Assembly: GCF_022869825.1 (NCBI RefSeq)
Contig: NZ_CP094971.1
Location: 1,675,501-1,739,500 of the forward strand
Direction of reading: 5' to 3'
Length of the DNA: 64,000 bases
Source of the DNA: Clostridium sp. BJN0001
GTDB lineage: Bacteria; Bacillota; Clostridia; Clostridiales; Clostridiaceae
Part shown: piece after piece, positions 18,199 through 26,567 of the stretch
Position numbering within the stretch: position 1 is the stretch's first letter
How the letters are laid out: every line of letters starts with the position of its first letter
Made by a program: the position numbers and the translations under genes
Notes under the pieces: generated by a model
Seen by the model: the letters and a program-made list of their open reading frames with translations, nothing else
What the model was told of the DNA's origin: nothing
Database searches by the model: none

Positions 18199-19419
18199 TT
18201 AATTTTTTGCTTTAATTAAAAGATCTTTAATTTTAAGTTTTTTATCTACAGTTACTTTATAAATCATCTGAGCTCTAGGTGCTGAATCTATAGGAGTTCC
18301 ATTTTTCTCGCACATATCATTTAATTTTATTTTAAAATTATCTCCTTCAGGTCTTAGAACTTCTACTTCATCACCATTTAAGACTTTATTTTTTTGCTCT
18401 ATTGTAGCTATCATATTCTTTTCATCAAAATCTCTTACTATACCTATGATATCTGCAGATCTTATATATGATGAGCTTTCATATATCTGTTTGTCCTCAG
18501 CTCCATAATAAAATCCTGTTGTATATTTTCTATGACTTACTCTATTTAAATTTTCCATCCATTTTGGATCAAATTTATAATTGTCTGGATCTTTAAGATA
18601 TGCATCTACAGCCTGTCTATATGATTTTACAACAGCTGCTACATAATATGCACTCTTCATTCTTCCTTCTATTTTTAATGAATACACTCCAGCTTTTATA
18701 ACATCATCAATATGTTCTATCATGCATAAGTCTTTTGAGTTCATAATATATGCTCCGTTTTCATCTTCAACGATAGGATAATATTCTCCCTGACGTTTTT
18801 CTTCAACAAGTGCATATTTATATCTACATGCTTGAGCACATGCACCTCTATTTGCATCTCTTCCTGTCATATAATTTGAAAGAAGGCATCTTCCAGAATA
18901 ACTTATACACATAGATCCATGTACAAAAGCTTCAAGATCACACTTATCATCAAGCTTTTCTCTTATCTCTTTAATTTCAGTAAGTGATAATTCTCTTGCA
19001 AGAACTATTCTTTTTGCTCCAAGTTTATACCAAAATTGTGCTGATTTATAATTTACATTATTAGCTTGAGTGCTTATATGTATCTCAAGATCAGGAGCAG
19101 CTTCTTTTACAGCCATAAAAATTGCAGGATCAGATACTAACACAGCATCCACATTCATATCATTAAGTTCTTTAATATATGAATCTATTCCTTTTAAATC
19201 ATTATTATGAGGAAATACATTTAAAGTTACATATACTTTTCTGCCTCTCTCATGAGCATATTTTACACCTTCTATTAAATCCTCATTTGAAAAATTATCA
19301 GCAAATGCTCTTAAATTAAGTCTGCTTCCTCCGAGATATACGGCATCTGCACCAAAGTCTATAGCGACTTTTAATTTGTCAAGATTACCCGCTGGTGCTA
19401 AAATTTCTGGTTTTTTCAT
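18199..19419 (-). CDS. trhP: tRNA hydroxylation protein TrhP (peptidase U32 family)
   Basis: 406 aa U32-family protein. In Bacillus and E. coli the family makes 5-hydroxyuridine at the wobble base of tRNAs in a prephenate-dependent reaction. The U32 core is seen at KPEILAPAGNLDKLKVAIDFGADAVYLGG and FVHGSMCISYSGRCLLSNY, with a cysteine set (CISYSGRC ... CAQAC) that probably binds an iron-sulfur cluster. It directly follows trmR (5 bases), whose product methylates the same uridine, so the pair forms a pathway for mo5U. Older annotation as collagenase or protease is not supported by the biology of this branch. Confidence 0.88.
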   Translation of the reverse strand: MKKPEILAPAGNLDKLKVAIDFGADAVYLGGSRLNLRAFADNFSNEDLIEGVKYAHERGRKVYVTLNVFPHNNDLKGIDSYIKELNDMNVDAVLVSDPAIFMAVKEAAPDLEIHISTQANNVNYKSAQFWYKLGAKRIVLARELSLTEIKEIREKLDDKCDLEAFVHGSMCISYSGRCLLSNYMTGRDANRGACAQACRYKYALVEEKRQGEYYPIVEDENGAYIMNSKDLCMIEHIDDVIKAGVYSLKIEGRMKSAYYVAAVVKSYRQAVDAYLKDPDNYKFDPKWMENLNRVSHRKYTTGFYYGAEDKQIYESSSYIRSADIIGIVRDFDEKNMIATIEQKNKVLNGDEVEVLRPEGDNFKIKLNDMCEKNGTPIDSAPRAQMIYKVTVDKKLKIKDLLIKAKN

Positions 19420-19424
19420 AATAA

Positions 19425-20069
19425 TTACCTCCTCTTTGTGACAGCAATACCATCGCCCATAGGTATTACACTTGTAATAAGATTTTTATCACTATTTACC
19501 ATCTGTAAATACGTTCTCATCCTTTTTACTATTGTTATCTTTCTTCTTTTGACAAGTTCATCAGATGCAACCATTCCTCTAAATAATACATTATCTGCAA
19601 CGATTACCCCATCATCAGATAAAAGTCTTAAACATTCAGGTAGAAAATGATTATAATGTCCCTTACCCGCATCCATAAATATAAGATCAAATTTATCATC
19701 AAGTTTTTTTAGAATTTCGAGGCAGTCTCCTTCTTCTATCTTTATTTTATCCTGAAGATTAAATTTTCTTATATTTTCATTAGCCTTCTCTATCATATCT
19801 TTATCTCTATCAATTGTAATTATAGAAGGTTTAGTTTTAGCAGCTTCATACATAAGTATAGCAGAGAAACCTACAGCTGTCCCAAGCTCTAATATTTTCA
19901 TAGGCTTAACCATACTTGTAATAAGCTCTAAAAATTTTCCAGTTTCCTCTTTTACAATAGGAACACCATTTTCTCTTGCATCTTCTTCAATTTCTTTTAA
20001 TTTTCCTTCTTTTTCATCTATAAGGCTCTTAATATATTGTTCCATATAGTCATATGTAATATTACTCAT
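19425..20069 (-). CDS. trmR: tRNA 5-hydroxyuridine O-methyltransferase TrmR
   Basis: 214 aa SAM-dependent O-methyltransferase (family 3). SAM motif I is MKILELGTAVGFSAILM, with the acidic IITIDRDKDMIEKA and metal-ligand motif FDLIFMDAGKGHY followed by GVIVADNVLFRG. Synteny mltG-trmR-trhP matches Bacillus yrrL-yrrM-yrrO, where YrrM methylates ho5U34 to mo5U34. Ten bases after mltG; probably co-transcribed with trhP. Confidence 0.85.
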   Translation of the reverse strand: MSNITYDYMEQYIKSLIDEKEGKLKEIEEDARENGVPIVKEETGKFLELITSMVKPMKILELGTAVGFSAILMYEAAKTKPSIITIDRDKDMIEKANENIRKFNLQDKIKIEEGDCLEILKKLDDKFDLIFMDAGKGHYNHFLPECLRLLSDDGVIVADNVLFRGMVASDELVKRRKITIVKRMRTYLQMVNSDKNLITSVIPMGDGIAVTKRR

Positions 20070-20079
20070 TTTTCTTCTC

Positions 20080-21090
20080 CTAATAACCTAATTCTTTTTT
20101 CTTATTCAAAAAATCATCATAACTTGCTGTAAAATAATGAGCGTCATCCTTATCAAGAATATAGTAAAGATAATCTGTATTTTCAGGTTTAAGTGCTGCA
20201 ATTATAGATTTTTTGCCTGGATTCGCTATAGGACCTTCTGGAAGACCATCATATTTATATGTATTGTATGGTGAAGTACTTCTCAAGTGACTATTTAAAA
20301 CTGTATCTACATGATATCCAATTCCATATATTACAGTTGCATCTATCTGAAGTTTCATATTTTTCTCTAATCTGTTATATATTACAGAAGAAATAAATGC
20401 TCTATCCTTATCTACCTTTGCTTCTTTCTCAATCATAGAAGCCACTATTATAGTCTTCTCATAATCTTCTGATGATATGTTAAGGCCAGTTTCATTTTCT
20501 ATTTCAGTTAATATATCTGAAAATCTCTTAAGCATCAAATCAATTAACTGATCAGGAGTTATAGATTTTTTAAATATATATGTATCAGGATATAAATATC
20601 CTTCCAAATTATAGCGTTTTTCAGAATCTTGTTTCACAAATTCAGGAATAGAATGATTTTTTACCGCACTTATAAAATCATCTTTTGTAAATATTCCTTC
20701 TTTCTCCACAAGTTCAGCTATTTGATTGACTGTATACCCTTCAGGTATTGTAAGTTTTAGAATATCTTTATTGTCTCCACTTTCTAATGTATTTAAAAAA
20801 CTTTTAAAATCAGTATTTTTATCTATTTCATACATTCCTTCTTTTAAATTAACTTTTCTCCTATTTAAAATCATGTTAATTTTCAAAAGTAATTCATTTC
20901 TGACTAATTTCTGATCATTAAGTTTATTAAGAACATCATTTACTCCATCACCACTTTCTACATTTATCACTAAAGTATCTTGAGAGAGTATAAATGGCTT
21001 TTTTATAGCATTGTTATATTGGACAATAAAAATTGAAATAAATATCAAAAATAAAGAAAAAATAATTACTGCTATTCTATTTTTCTTCAT
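20080..21090 (-). CDS. mltG: Endolytic murein transglycosylase MltG
   Basis: 336 aa membrane-anchored lytic transglycosylase that cuts nascent glycan strands. Charged N-terminus then TM about residues 6-25; a LysM-like subdomain (TIPEGYTVNQIAELVEKEGIF) and the YceG catalytic domain with the conserved glutamate in IVASMIEKEAKVDKDRAFISSVIYNRL and the end motif SPYNTYKYDGLPEGPIANPG. The ATG at 21090 is preferred: the upstream in-frame ATG at 21102 overlaps the GGAGG that serves it. Confidence 0.93.
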   Translation of the reverse strand: MKKNRIAVIIFSLFLIFISIFIVQYNNAIKKPFILSQDTLVINVESGDGVNDVLNKLNDQKLVRNELLLKINMILNRRKVNLKEGMYEIDKNTDFKSFLNTLESGDNKDILKLTIPEGYTVNQIAELVEKEGIFTKDDFISAVKNHSIPEFVKQDSEKRYNLEGYLYPDTYIFKKSITPDQLIDLMLKRFSDILTEIENETGLNISSEDYEKTIIVASMIEKEAKVDKDRAFISSVIYNRLEKNMKLQIDATVIYGIGYHVDTVLNSHLRSTSPYNTYKYDGLPEGPIANPGKKSIIAALKPENTDYLYYILDKDDAHYFTASYDDFLNKKKELGY

Positions 21091-21107
21091 AAATTCCTCC
21101 AATAATA

Positions 21108-21146
21108 ATTAAAAGTAAACAGTCCTAAGACCATTTACTTTTAATT
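21108..21146 (-). terminator. Hairpin between typA and mltG
   Basis: Inverted repeat AATTAAAAGTAAA.GGTC / GAC..TTTACTTTTAATT on the minus strand, ending in TTTTAATTATT. Lacks a continuous T-run; probably the typA terminator but could be a leader hairpin of mltG, whose RBS is about 10 bases further on. Confidence 0.55.
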
Positions 21147-21179
21147 ATACATATTTCAGCATATTTTTAAAGACTTTTA

Positions 21180-23006
21180 TTAATTCTTACTTCTGCTTAC
21201 CATTCTTCTTCTTTCAGCACTATCTAAAATTTTCTTTCTCATTCTTATGCTCTTTGGAGTAACTTCAACAAGTTCATCTGAATTTACATACTCTAAAGAT
21301 TGTTCAAGTGAAAATTGAGTTGGAGGTGTAAGTTTTAATGAATCATCAGCTCCTGATGATCTTGTATTTGTAAGTTTCTTACCTTTACATACATTTATAT
21401 CAATGTCATCAGGTCTTGAACATTCTCCAACAATCATTCCCTGATATACTTCAACTCCAGCGCCTATAAATAGTTCTCCTCTTTCTTGTGCATTATAAAG
21501 TCCATAAGTTATTGAAACTCCGTTTTCAAATGAAACTAATGAACCTCTTGTTCTTCCAGGAATATCCCCTTTATATTTCTCATATCCATCAAACACATGG
21601 TTCATTATACCATTTCCTTTTGTATCAGTCATGAATTCATTTCTAAATCCTATAAGTCCTCTTGCTGGGATTCTGAATTCAATTCTTGTATAACCATTTA
21701 CTGCTGATGTCATATTAACCATTTCTGCTTTTCTAGGTCCAAGCTTTTCCATAACTGGTCCCATGAATTCTTCTGGAACATCTATTGTTAAATATTCCAT
21801 TGGTTCTTCAACATGACCATCTACTTCTCTTGTAATAACATTTGCTTTTGAAACCTGGAATTCATATCCTTGTCTTCTCATTTCTTCAATAAGAATTGAT
21901 AAATGAAGTTCTCCTCTTCCTGATACTTCAAAACAGTCTGGGCTTAATTCTTTAACTCTTAAACTTACATTAGTTTCAAGTTCTTTATTTAATCTATCTC
22001 TTAAATGTCTTGATGTTACAAAGTCACCTTCCTGACCTGCAAATGGTGAATCATTAACCATGAAATTCATGCTTAATGTTGGTTCATCAATATTTACAAA
22101 TGGAAGTGCTTCTGGTTTTTGAGAATCTGCAATTGTTTCTCCGATATTAGCATCAACTATACCACTTAATGCAACTATTTCTCCCATTGAAGCTTCTTCA
22201 ACATCTTGCTTTTTTAATCCTTCATATGTAAATATACTTGTTACTTTGTAATTAGAAGTTGTTCCATCTGATCTTACTAATGCAACAGTCTGATTTCTCT
22301 TAACTTTTCCTCTCTGTATCTTTCCTATTGCTATCTTACCAACATACTCATTAGTATCAAGTGTAGTAACTAGCATCTGGAATGGTTCATCAATATATCC
22401 TTCAGGAGGTGTAACATGCTTTAATATAGTTTCAAATAAAGGAGTCATATCCTTTGATTCATCATCCATATTATATTTAGAGATTCCATCTCTTGCAGAT
22501 GCATATATTATTGGGAAGTCAAGTTGTTCATCATTTGCACCAAGTTCAACAAATAAATCAAATACTTCATCAATAACTTCATCTGGTCTTGCATCTTTTT
22601 TATCAATCTTATTTATTACAACAATCGGTCTTAATCCTAATTCAAGAGATTTCTTAAGAACGAATTTAGTTTGTGGCATAGGTCCTTCATATGAATCGAC
22701 TACAAGTAAAACTGAATCAACCATCTTAAGTACTCGTTCAACTTCTCCACCGAAATCAGCATGTCCTGGAGTATCAACAATATTTATTTTTACTCCGTTA
22801 TGCATAACAGATGTATTTTTTGAAAGAATAGTAATTCCTCTTTCTCTTTCTATATCATTGGAATCCATTACTCTCTCTTCTACTTTTTCATTGCTTCTAA
22901 ATACATGACTCTGCCTAAGTAATGCATCAACCAAAGTAGTCTTACCATGGTCAACGTGGGCAATAATAGCAACATTTCTAATATCTTCTCTTTTTGTTAA
23001 TTCCAT
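21180..23006 (-). CDS. typA: Ribosome-associated GTPase TypA/BipA
   Basis: 608 aa translational GTPase linked to ribosome assembly and stress adaptation. The G domain starts with IRNVAIIAHVDHGKTTLVDALLRQS; switch region RERGITILSKN, G3 DTPGHADFGGEVER and G4 NKIDKKDARP are intact. EF-G-like domains III and V and the BipA-specific C-terminal domain (GNGIMNHVFDGYEKYKG, GECSRPDDIDINVCKGKKLTN) follow. The ATG at 23006 is chosen over 23084 because GGAGG is 7 bases upstream and family members begin with KREDIRNVAIIAHVDHGK. Confidence 0.96.
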   Translation of the reverse strand: MELTKREDIRNVAIIAHVDHGKTTLVDALLRQSHVFRSNEKVEERVMDSNDIERERGITILSKNTSVMHNGVKINIVDTPGHADFGGEVERVLKMVDSVLLVVDSYEGPMPQTKFVLKKSLELGLRPIVVINKIDKKDARPDEVIDEVFDLFVELGANDEQLDFPIIYASARDGISKYNMDDESKDMTPLFETILKHVTPPEGYIDEPFQMLVTTLDTNEYVGKIAIGKIQRGKVKRNQTVALVRSDGTTSNYKVTSIFTYEGLKKQDVEEASMGEIVALSGIVDANIGETIADSQKPEALPFVNIDEPTLSMNFMVNDSPFAGQEGDFVTSRHLRDRLNKELETNVSLRVKELSPDCFEVSGRGELHLSILIEEMRRQGYEFQVSKANVITREVDGHVEEPMEYLTIDVPEEFMGPVMEKLGPRKAEMVNMTSAVNGYTRIEFRIPARGLIGFRNEFMTDTKGNGIMNHVFDGYEKYKGDIPGRTRGSLVSFENGVSITYGLYNAQERGELFIGAGVEVYQGMIVGECSRPDDIDINVCKGKKLTNTRSSGADDSLKLTPPTQFSLEQSLEYVNSDELVEVTPKSIRMRKKILDSAERRRMVSRSKN

Positions 23007-23090
23007 TTCTATTCCTCCAAACAGTATAAAACTGCAGTATAAACATTTATTTGAAAATGTAAACCTATAAATAAAGTTTTCCAAAATAAA

Positions 23091-23114
23091 ATTGGATACA
23101 ATAAAGTATCCAAT
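23091..23114 (-). terminator. Terminator of rnj
   Basis: Perfect 9-bp inverted repeat ATTGGATAC / GTATCCAAT, followed by TTTTATTTT on the minus strand; lies about 65 bases after the rnj stop. Confidence 0.75.
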
Positions 23115-23178
23115 CTATACGAAACTTCTTTTAGTATAATATGTTTTTTTATAGAAGTCAAGTTTTAAATTTCTATTA

Positions 23179-24849
23179 TTAAAATTCCATAATTATAGGA
23201 AGAATCATAGGTTTTCTCTTTGTCTTTTCATAAAGGAATTCCCTTAATTCATCTCTCATTCCAGATTTTAATGTTGACCAATCTGTAATCTTATTTTCTT
23301 CGCATTTTCTTAATACATTTTTAACAATATCTTTTGCTTCTTCCATAAGACTTTCTGATTCTCTAACATATACAAATCCTCTTGAAATTATGTCAGGACC
23401 TGAAACAACTTTTCCTGTACTTTTTTCAATTGTAACAACAACAGTTAAAATACCATCCTGCGAAAGATGTTTTCTATCTCTTAAAACTATATTTCCAACA
23501 TCTCCAACACCTAATCCATCAACAAATACTTGACCAGATGTAACTGTTCCTGCTCGTTTTATATAATTTCGTGTAACTTCTATTACATTACCATTATCTT
23601 GTGGTATAAGAAGATTCTTTTCAGGGAGTCCTAAATTAATAGCAAGTTCTCCATGCTTCTTTAAATGTCTATATTCTCCATGTACTGGTATAAAGAATCT
23701 TGGTCTTACTAATGAATGCATAAGTTTCAATTCTTCCTGACAAGCATGACCGGAAACATGAATCTTTTCTAATTTATCATATATAACTTCTGCACCCTTT
23801 TGGAAAAGCTGATTTACAACTTTTGAAACAAATTTTTCATTTCCTGGTATTGGTGTTGCCGAAATTATAACGGTATCTCCTGGTATAATATTTACTTTTC
23901 TATGCTCTGATGCTGCCATTCTCGCTAATGCAGACATAGGCTCGCCCTGACTTCCTGTAGTTATTATAACTATTTTTTCAGGTGGATATTTTGAAATTTG
24001 ATCTATAGGTACTAAAATATCATTTTCAGCCTTAATATAACCAAGTTCTATTGCTACTTGAGCAATATTCTCCATGCTTCTTCCTGATACTGCTACCTTT
24101 TTATCATATTCTGCCGCTGCATCTATAATCTGTTGTATTCTATGAACATTAGAAGCAAATGTTGCAACTATAATTCTTCCTTTTGCTTTTCCAAAAAGCC
24201 TTATAAATGTTTCACCTACAACCTTTTCTGATTGTGTATAACCTGGTCTTTCTACGTTTGTAGAGTCAGCAAGCATAACAAGTACGCCTTTTCTGCCTAA
24301 TTCTGCAAATCTTCCAAAGTCCATAATTTTCCCATCAATAGGTGTATAGTCCACCTTAAAGTCTCCTGTGTGTAAAACGACTCCAAGTGGTGTATGAATT
24401 GCAATAGCTACAGAATCAGCTATTGAGTGATTCGTTTTAATAAATTCTACTGAAACATTATCTAATTTAACTATGTCTCTTGGCTTAACTCTTACAAGCT
24501 TAGTAGTACTTAATAAACCATGTTCTTTAAGTTTTGTTTCTACAATACCAAGTGTAAGTTTTGTTCCATAAACAGGAACATTTAATTGTTTTAAAACATA
24601 TGGGAGTGCTCCTATATGGTCTTCATGACCGTGTGTAAGGAAAATTCCTTTAACTCTTTCAGCATTTTTAATAAGATATGATACATCTGGTATTACTACA
24701 TCTATTCCATACATATCTTCATCCGGAAATTTCAAGCCACAATCGATGACTACAATATCATTTTTATACTCTATAGCAGTAATATTTTTACCGATTTCAT
24801 TTATTCCGCCAAGAGGTATAATTCTTATTTTAGCTCTCTCGTTTTTCAT
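23179..24849 (-). CDS. rnj: Ribonuclease J
   Basis: 556 aa metallo-beta-lactamase/beta-CASP ribonuclease with 5'-3' exo- and endonuclease activity in mRNA decay. Zinc-binding motif HGHEDH at residues 73-78, with HTGDFKVD and ADSTNVERPG; beta-CASP motifs GRIIVATFASNVHRIQQI and HVSGHACQEELKLM follow. The C-terminal domain is complete. Only one RNase J gene is in the window. It follows fur after 52 bases. RBS GGAGG. Confidence 0.95.
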   Translation of the reverse strand: MKNERAKIRIIPLGGINEIGKNITAIEYKNDIVVIDCGLKFPDEDMYGIDVVIPDVSYLIKNAERVKGIFLTHGHEDHIGALPYVLKQLNVPVYGTKLTLGIVETKLKEHGLLSTTKLVRVKPRDIVKLDNVSVEFIKTNHSIADSVAIAIHTPLGVVLHTGDFKVDYTPIDGKIMDFGRFAELGRKGVLVMLADSTNVERPGYTQSEKVVGETFIRLFGKAKGRIIVATFASNVHRIQQIIDAAAEYDKKVAVSGRSMENIAQVAIELGYIKAENDILVPIDQISKYPPEKIVIITTGSQGEPMSALARMAASEHRKVNIIPGDTVIISATPIPGNEKFVSKVVNQLFQKGAEVIYDKLEKIHVSGHACQEELKLMHSLVRPRFFIPVHGEYRHLKKHGELAINLGLPEKNLLIPQDNGNVIEVTRNYIKRAGTVTSGQVFVDGLGVGDVGNIVLRDRKHLSQDGILTVVVTIEKSTGKVVSGPDIISRGFVYVRESESLMEEAKDIVKNVLRKCEENKITDWSTLKSGMRDELREFLYEKTKRKPMILPIIMEF

Positions 24850-24901
24850 ATTTTCCCTCCTTCATATTTTGTTAATTTATAAACAAAGGTCTTTTTACCT
24901 T

Positions 24902-25366
24902 TTATTCATCTTTCATTTTCTTTTGGCAATTACTGCATATTCCATAAAATTGAACAGCATGATCTACTATTTTAAAATTGTATTTTTCCTTAATATCATT
25001 TTCAAGTTGTTCTAGTAAATCATCCTGAACTTCAAAAACTTTTCCGCATACATTACAAATGAGATGATGATGTCTATGGACTTCATTTTTGTGAACAAGC
25101 TCATATCTTGTACATCCATCATTAAGTTCAAGTCTTGAAACTACATTCAATTGCAAAAGAAGCAAAATTGTCCTATAAACTGTTGCAAGCCCAATTTCAG
25201 GACAGATTTTCTTAACTTTATCATAAATCTGTTCTATAGTAAGATGCTTTCCCTCATTATCAATTATAGTATCAACTATAGCTCTTCTCTGCGGTGTCAG
25301 TTTATATCCTTTTTTTCTTAATTTATCTTTAAGGACATCAATATCTATAATAGTAGAATTACCCAA
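24902..25366 (-). CDS. Fur family transcriptional regulator
   Basis: 154 aa metal- or peroxide-responsive repressor. Winged-helix N-terminus (LRKKGYKLTPQRRAIVDTI, GLATVYRTILLLLQLNVV), then the metal site HRHHHLICNVCGKVFEV and a second CxxC (GICSNCQKK) that makes the structural zinc site. Whether it senses iron, zinc or peroxide cannot be told from these motifs. It sits between a DUF1292 gene and rnj, a common clostridial location. Confidence 0.92.
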   Translation of the reverse strand: MGNSTIIDIDVLKDKLRKKGYKLTPQRRAIVDTIIDNEGKHLTIEQIYDKVKKICPEIGLATVYRTILLLLQLNVVSRLELNDGCTRYELVHKNEVHRHHHLICNVCGKVFEVQDDLLEQLENDIKEKYNFKIVDHAVQFYGICSNCQKKMKDE

Positions 25367-25403
25367 TTTAAAAACCTCAATTCCTAAGTAAAAATAATTA
25401 CTT

Positions 25404-25667
25404 TTACTGCTCTTCCATTGTCAATTCATAAGCTTCAGAAACCATTTTAAATTCATCATCGTCTTCTTCAAGTGCTACAAATATAGTACTTCCGTCTTCA
25501 TCATCATATAATTTAAACGCATAAGCATCTGAAGTATCCTCATTAGTAGGAAATGCAACTATATACTTTCCTTTTAATTTTTCTATTTCAAAGTAAGCTA
25601 TAACTTCAAACTTTACATCATTTCCATCTTGATCTGGTATATATACAAATTTTGTATTTTTATCCAT
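25404..25667 (-). CDS. DUF1292 domain protein (YrzB-like)
   Basis: 87 aa very acidic protein of the DUF1292 family (FVYIPDQDGNDVKFEVIAYFEIEKLKGKYIVAF, then YAFKLYDDEDGSTIF). Bacillus YrzB occupies the same place after ruvX (alaS-yrzL-yrrK-yrzB). Function unknown. It is 21 bases downstream of ruvX and probably co-transcribed. Confidence 0.88.
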   Translation of the reverse strand: MDKNTKFVYIPDQDGNDVKFEVIAYFEIEKLKGKYIVAFPTNEDTSDAYAFKLYDDEDGSTIFVALEEDDDEFKMVSEAYELTMEEQ

Positions 25668-25688
25668 TTTGTCATTCCTCTCTGAATT

Positions 25689-26102
25689 CTATTTTGATAT
25701 ACTATCTAAATAACCCTGCAAAATATATGTTGAAGCAATTTTATCGACTATCTTCTTTCTTTTATTTCTAGATAAATCCGCTTCAAGCATTGCTCTTTGT
25801 GCTGCAACAGTTGTAAGCCTTTCATCCCACATGATTACTTCAAGATTAGTTTCTTCTTCTAAAATTTTAGAAAATCTAATTGCGATTTGACCAGATTCTC
25901 CAATTGTTCCGTTCATATTTTTAGGAAGTCCCAAAACTATTTTTTCAACATTATATTCTTCTATGATTTTTTTTAACGATTGCATATCCTTTTCTGCATT
26001 TTTTCTTCTTATCGTAGTTATTCCTTGTGCTGTATAACCTAGCGGATCACAAACTGCAACTCCAATCGTTTTCTGTCCTAAATCAAGTCCCAAGATTCTC
26101 AA
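25689..26102 (-). CDS. ruvX: Putative pre-16S rRNA nuclease YqgF / RuvX
   Basis: 137 aa RNase H-fold nuclease implicated in 16S rRNA 5'-end maturation (earlier described as a Holliday junction resolvase). Conserved acidic motifs are [19 protein letters not shown] at the start, [16 protein letters not shown] in the middle, and [15 protein letters not shown]. Standard family length. Part of the alaS-ireB-ruvX-DUF1292 synteny, though a terminator separates it from ireB, so it probably also has its own promoter in the 67-base gap. Confidence 0.93.
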   Translation of the reverse strand: MRILGLDLGQKTIGVAVCDPLGYTAQGITTIRRKNAEKDMQSLKKIIEEYNVEKIVLGLPKNMNGTIGESGQIAIRFSKILEEETNLEVIMWDERLTTVAAQRAMLEADLSRNKRKKIVDKIASTYILQGYLDSISK

Positions 26103-26144
26103 ATACTCTACACTCCCTATATAAAAATAATTATCTATAAAAAT

Positions 26145-26171
26145 AAAAGCGCCCGTTAAACGGGCACTTTT
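26145..26171 (-). terminator. Terminator of ireB, overlapping its 3' end
   Basis: GC-rich stem AAAAGTGCCCGTT / AACGGGCGCTTTT followed by TATTTTT on the minus strand; the ireB stop codon lies at the edge of the 5' arm. Confidence 0.92.
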
Positions 26172-26427
26172 ATTTTATCTCTAAATAAGATTTTATAACT
26201 TCCTCTAGTATCTCGTCTCTTTCAAGTTTTCTTACTAAAGCTCTTGCTCCGTTATAATTTGTAATGTAAGTAGGGTCTCCTGAAATCAAATAGCCTACCA
26301 ATTGATTAATTGGATTATATCCTTTTTCTCTTAATGAATCATAGACTTCTGATAATATTGTTTTTGTAAGAGCCTCTTTGTTTTTACTCATATCAAACTG
26401 CATTGTATTCTCAATATTACTACTCAT
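26170..26427 (-). CDS. ireB: IreB family regulatory phosphoprotein (YrzL)
   Basis: 85 aa DUF965 protein. In Enterococcus IreB is phosphorylated by the Ser/Thr kinase IreK and negatively controls cephalosporin resistance. Family core [25 protein letters not shown] and [39 protein letters not shown] is intact; the TMQF threonine is the kind of site phosphorylated in the family. It follows alaS, as in Bacillus. Its RBS is unusual: AGGGGGTG lies about 30 bases upstream of the ATG, bridged by a hairpin. Confidence 0.93.
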   Translation of the reverse strand: MSSNIENTMQFDMSKNKEALTKTILSEVYDSLREKGYNPINQLVGYLISGDPTYITNYNGARALVRKLERDEILEEVIKSYLEIK

Positions 26428-26466
26428 TTAATACGCTACTTATTAAAGTAAGCAGCTCACCCCCTT
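26428..26466 (-). promoter_or_regulatory. ireB leader: Shine-Dalgarno and start codon bridged by a hairpin
   Basis: Reading the minus strand: AGGGGGTG (26459-26466), two bases, an 8-bp stem with one mismatch (GCTGCTTA / TAAGTAGC, 26435-26456), then GTATTAA and the ATG at 26427. No closer SD exists, and the codon before ATG is TAA in frame, so the start cannot be extended. If the hairpin folds, the effective SD-ATG spacing becomes 9 bases. Confidence 0.6.
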
Positions 26467-26567
26467 ACTCTATTGTCTAAGGATTTCTTAATATATATTA
26501 TCTCCTAAGAAATAATATATATACTAATTCTTAATCTTATTATACATTAATTTTATCAAATTGTATA

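Noticed and set aside
26462..26567. Repeat of ATATATATTATT...AATAATATATAT between alaS and ireB as a terminator
   Set aside because: The AT-only stem at about 26487-26522 has no T-run after it and lies in AT-rich DNA, so I do not call it a terminator, though it may fold.
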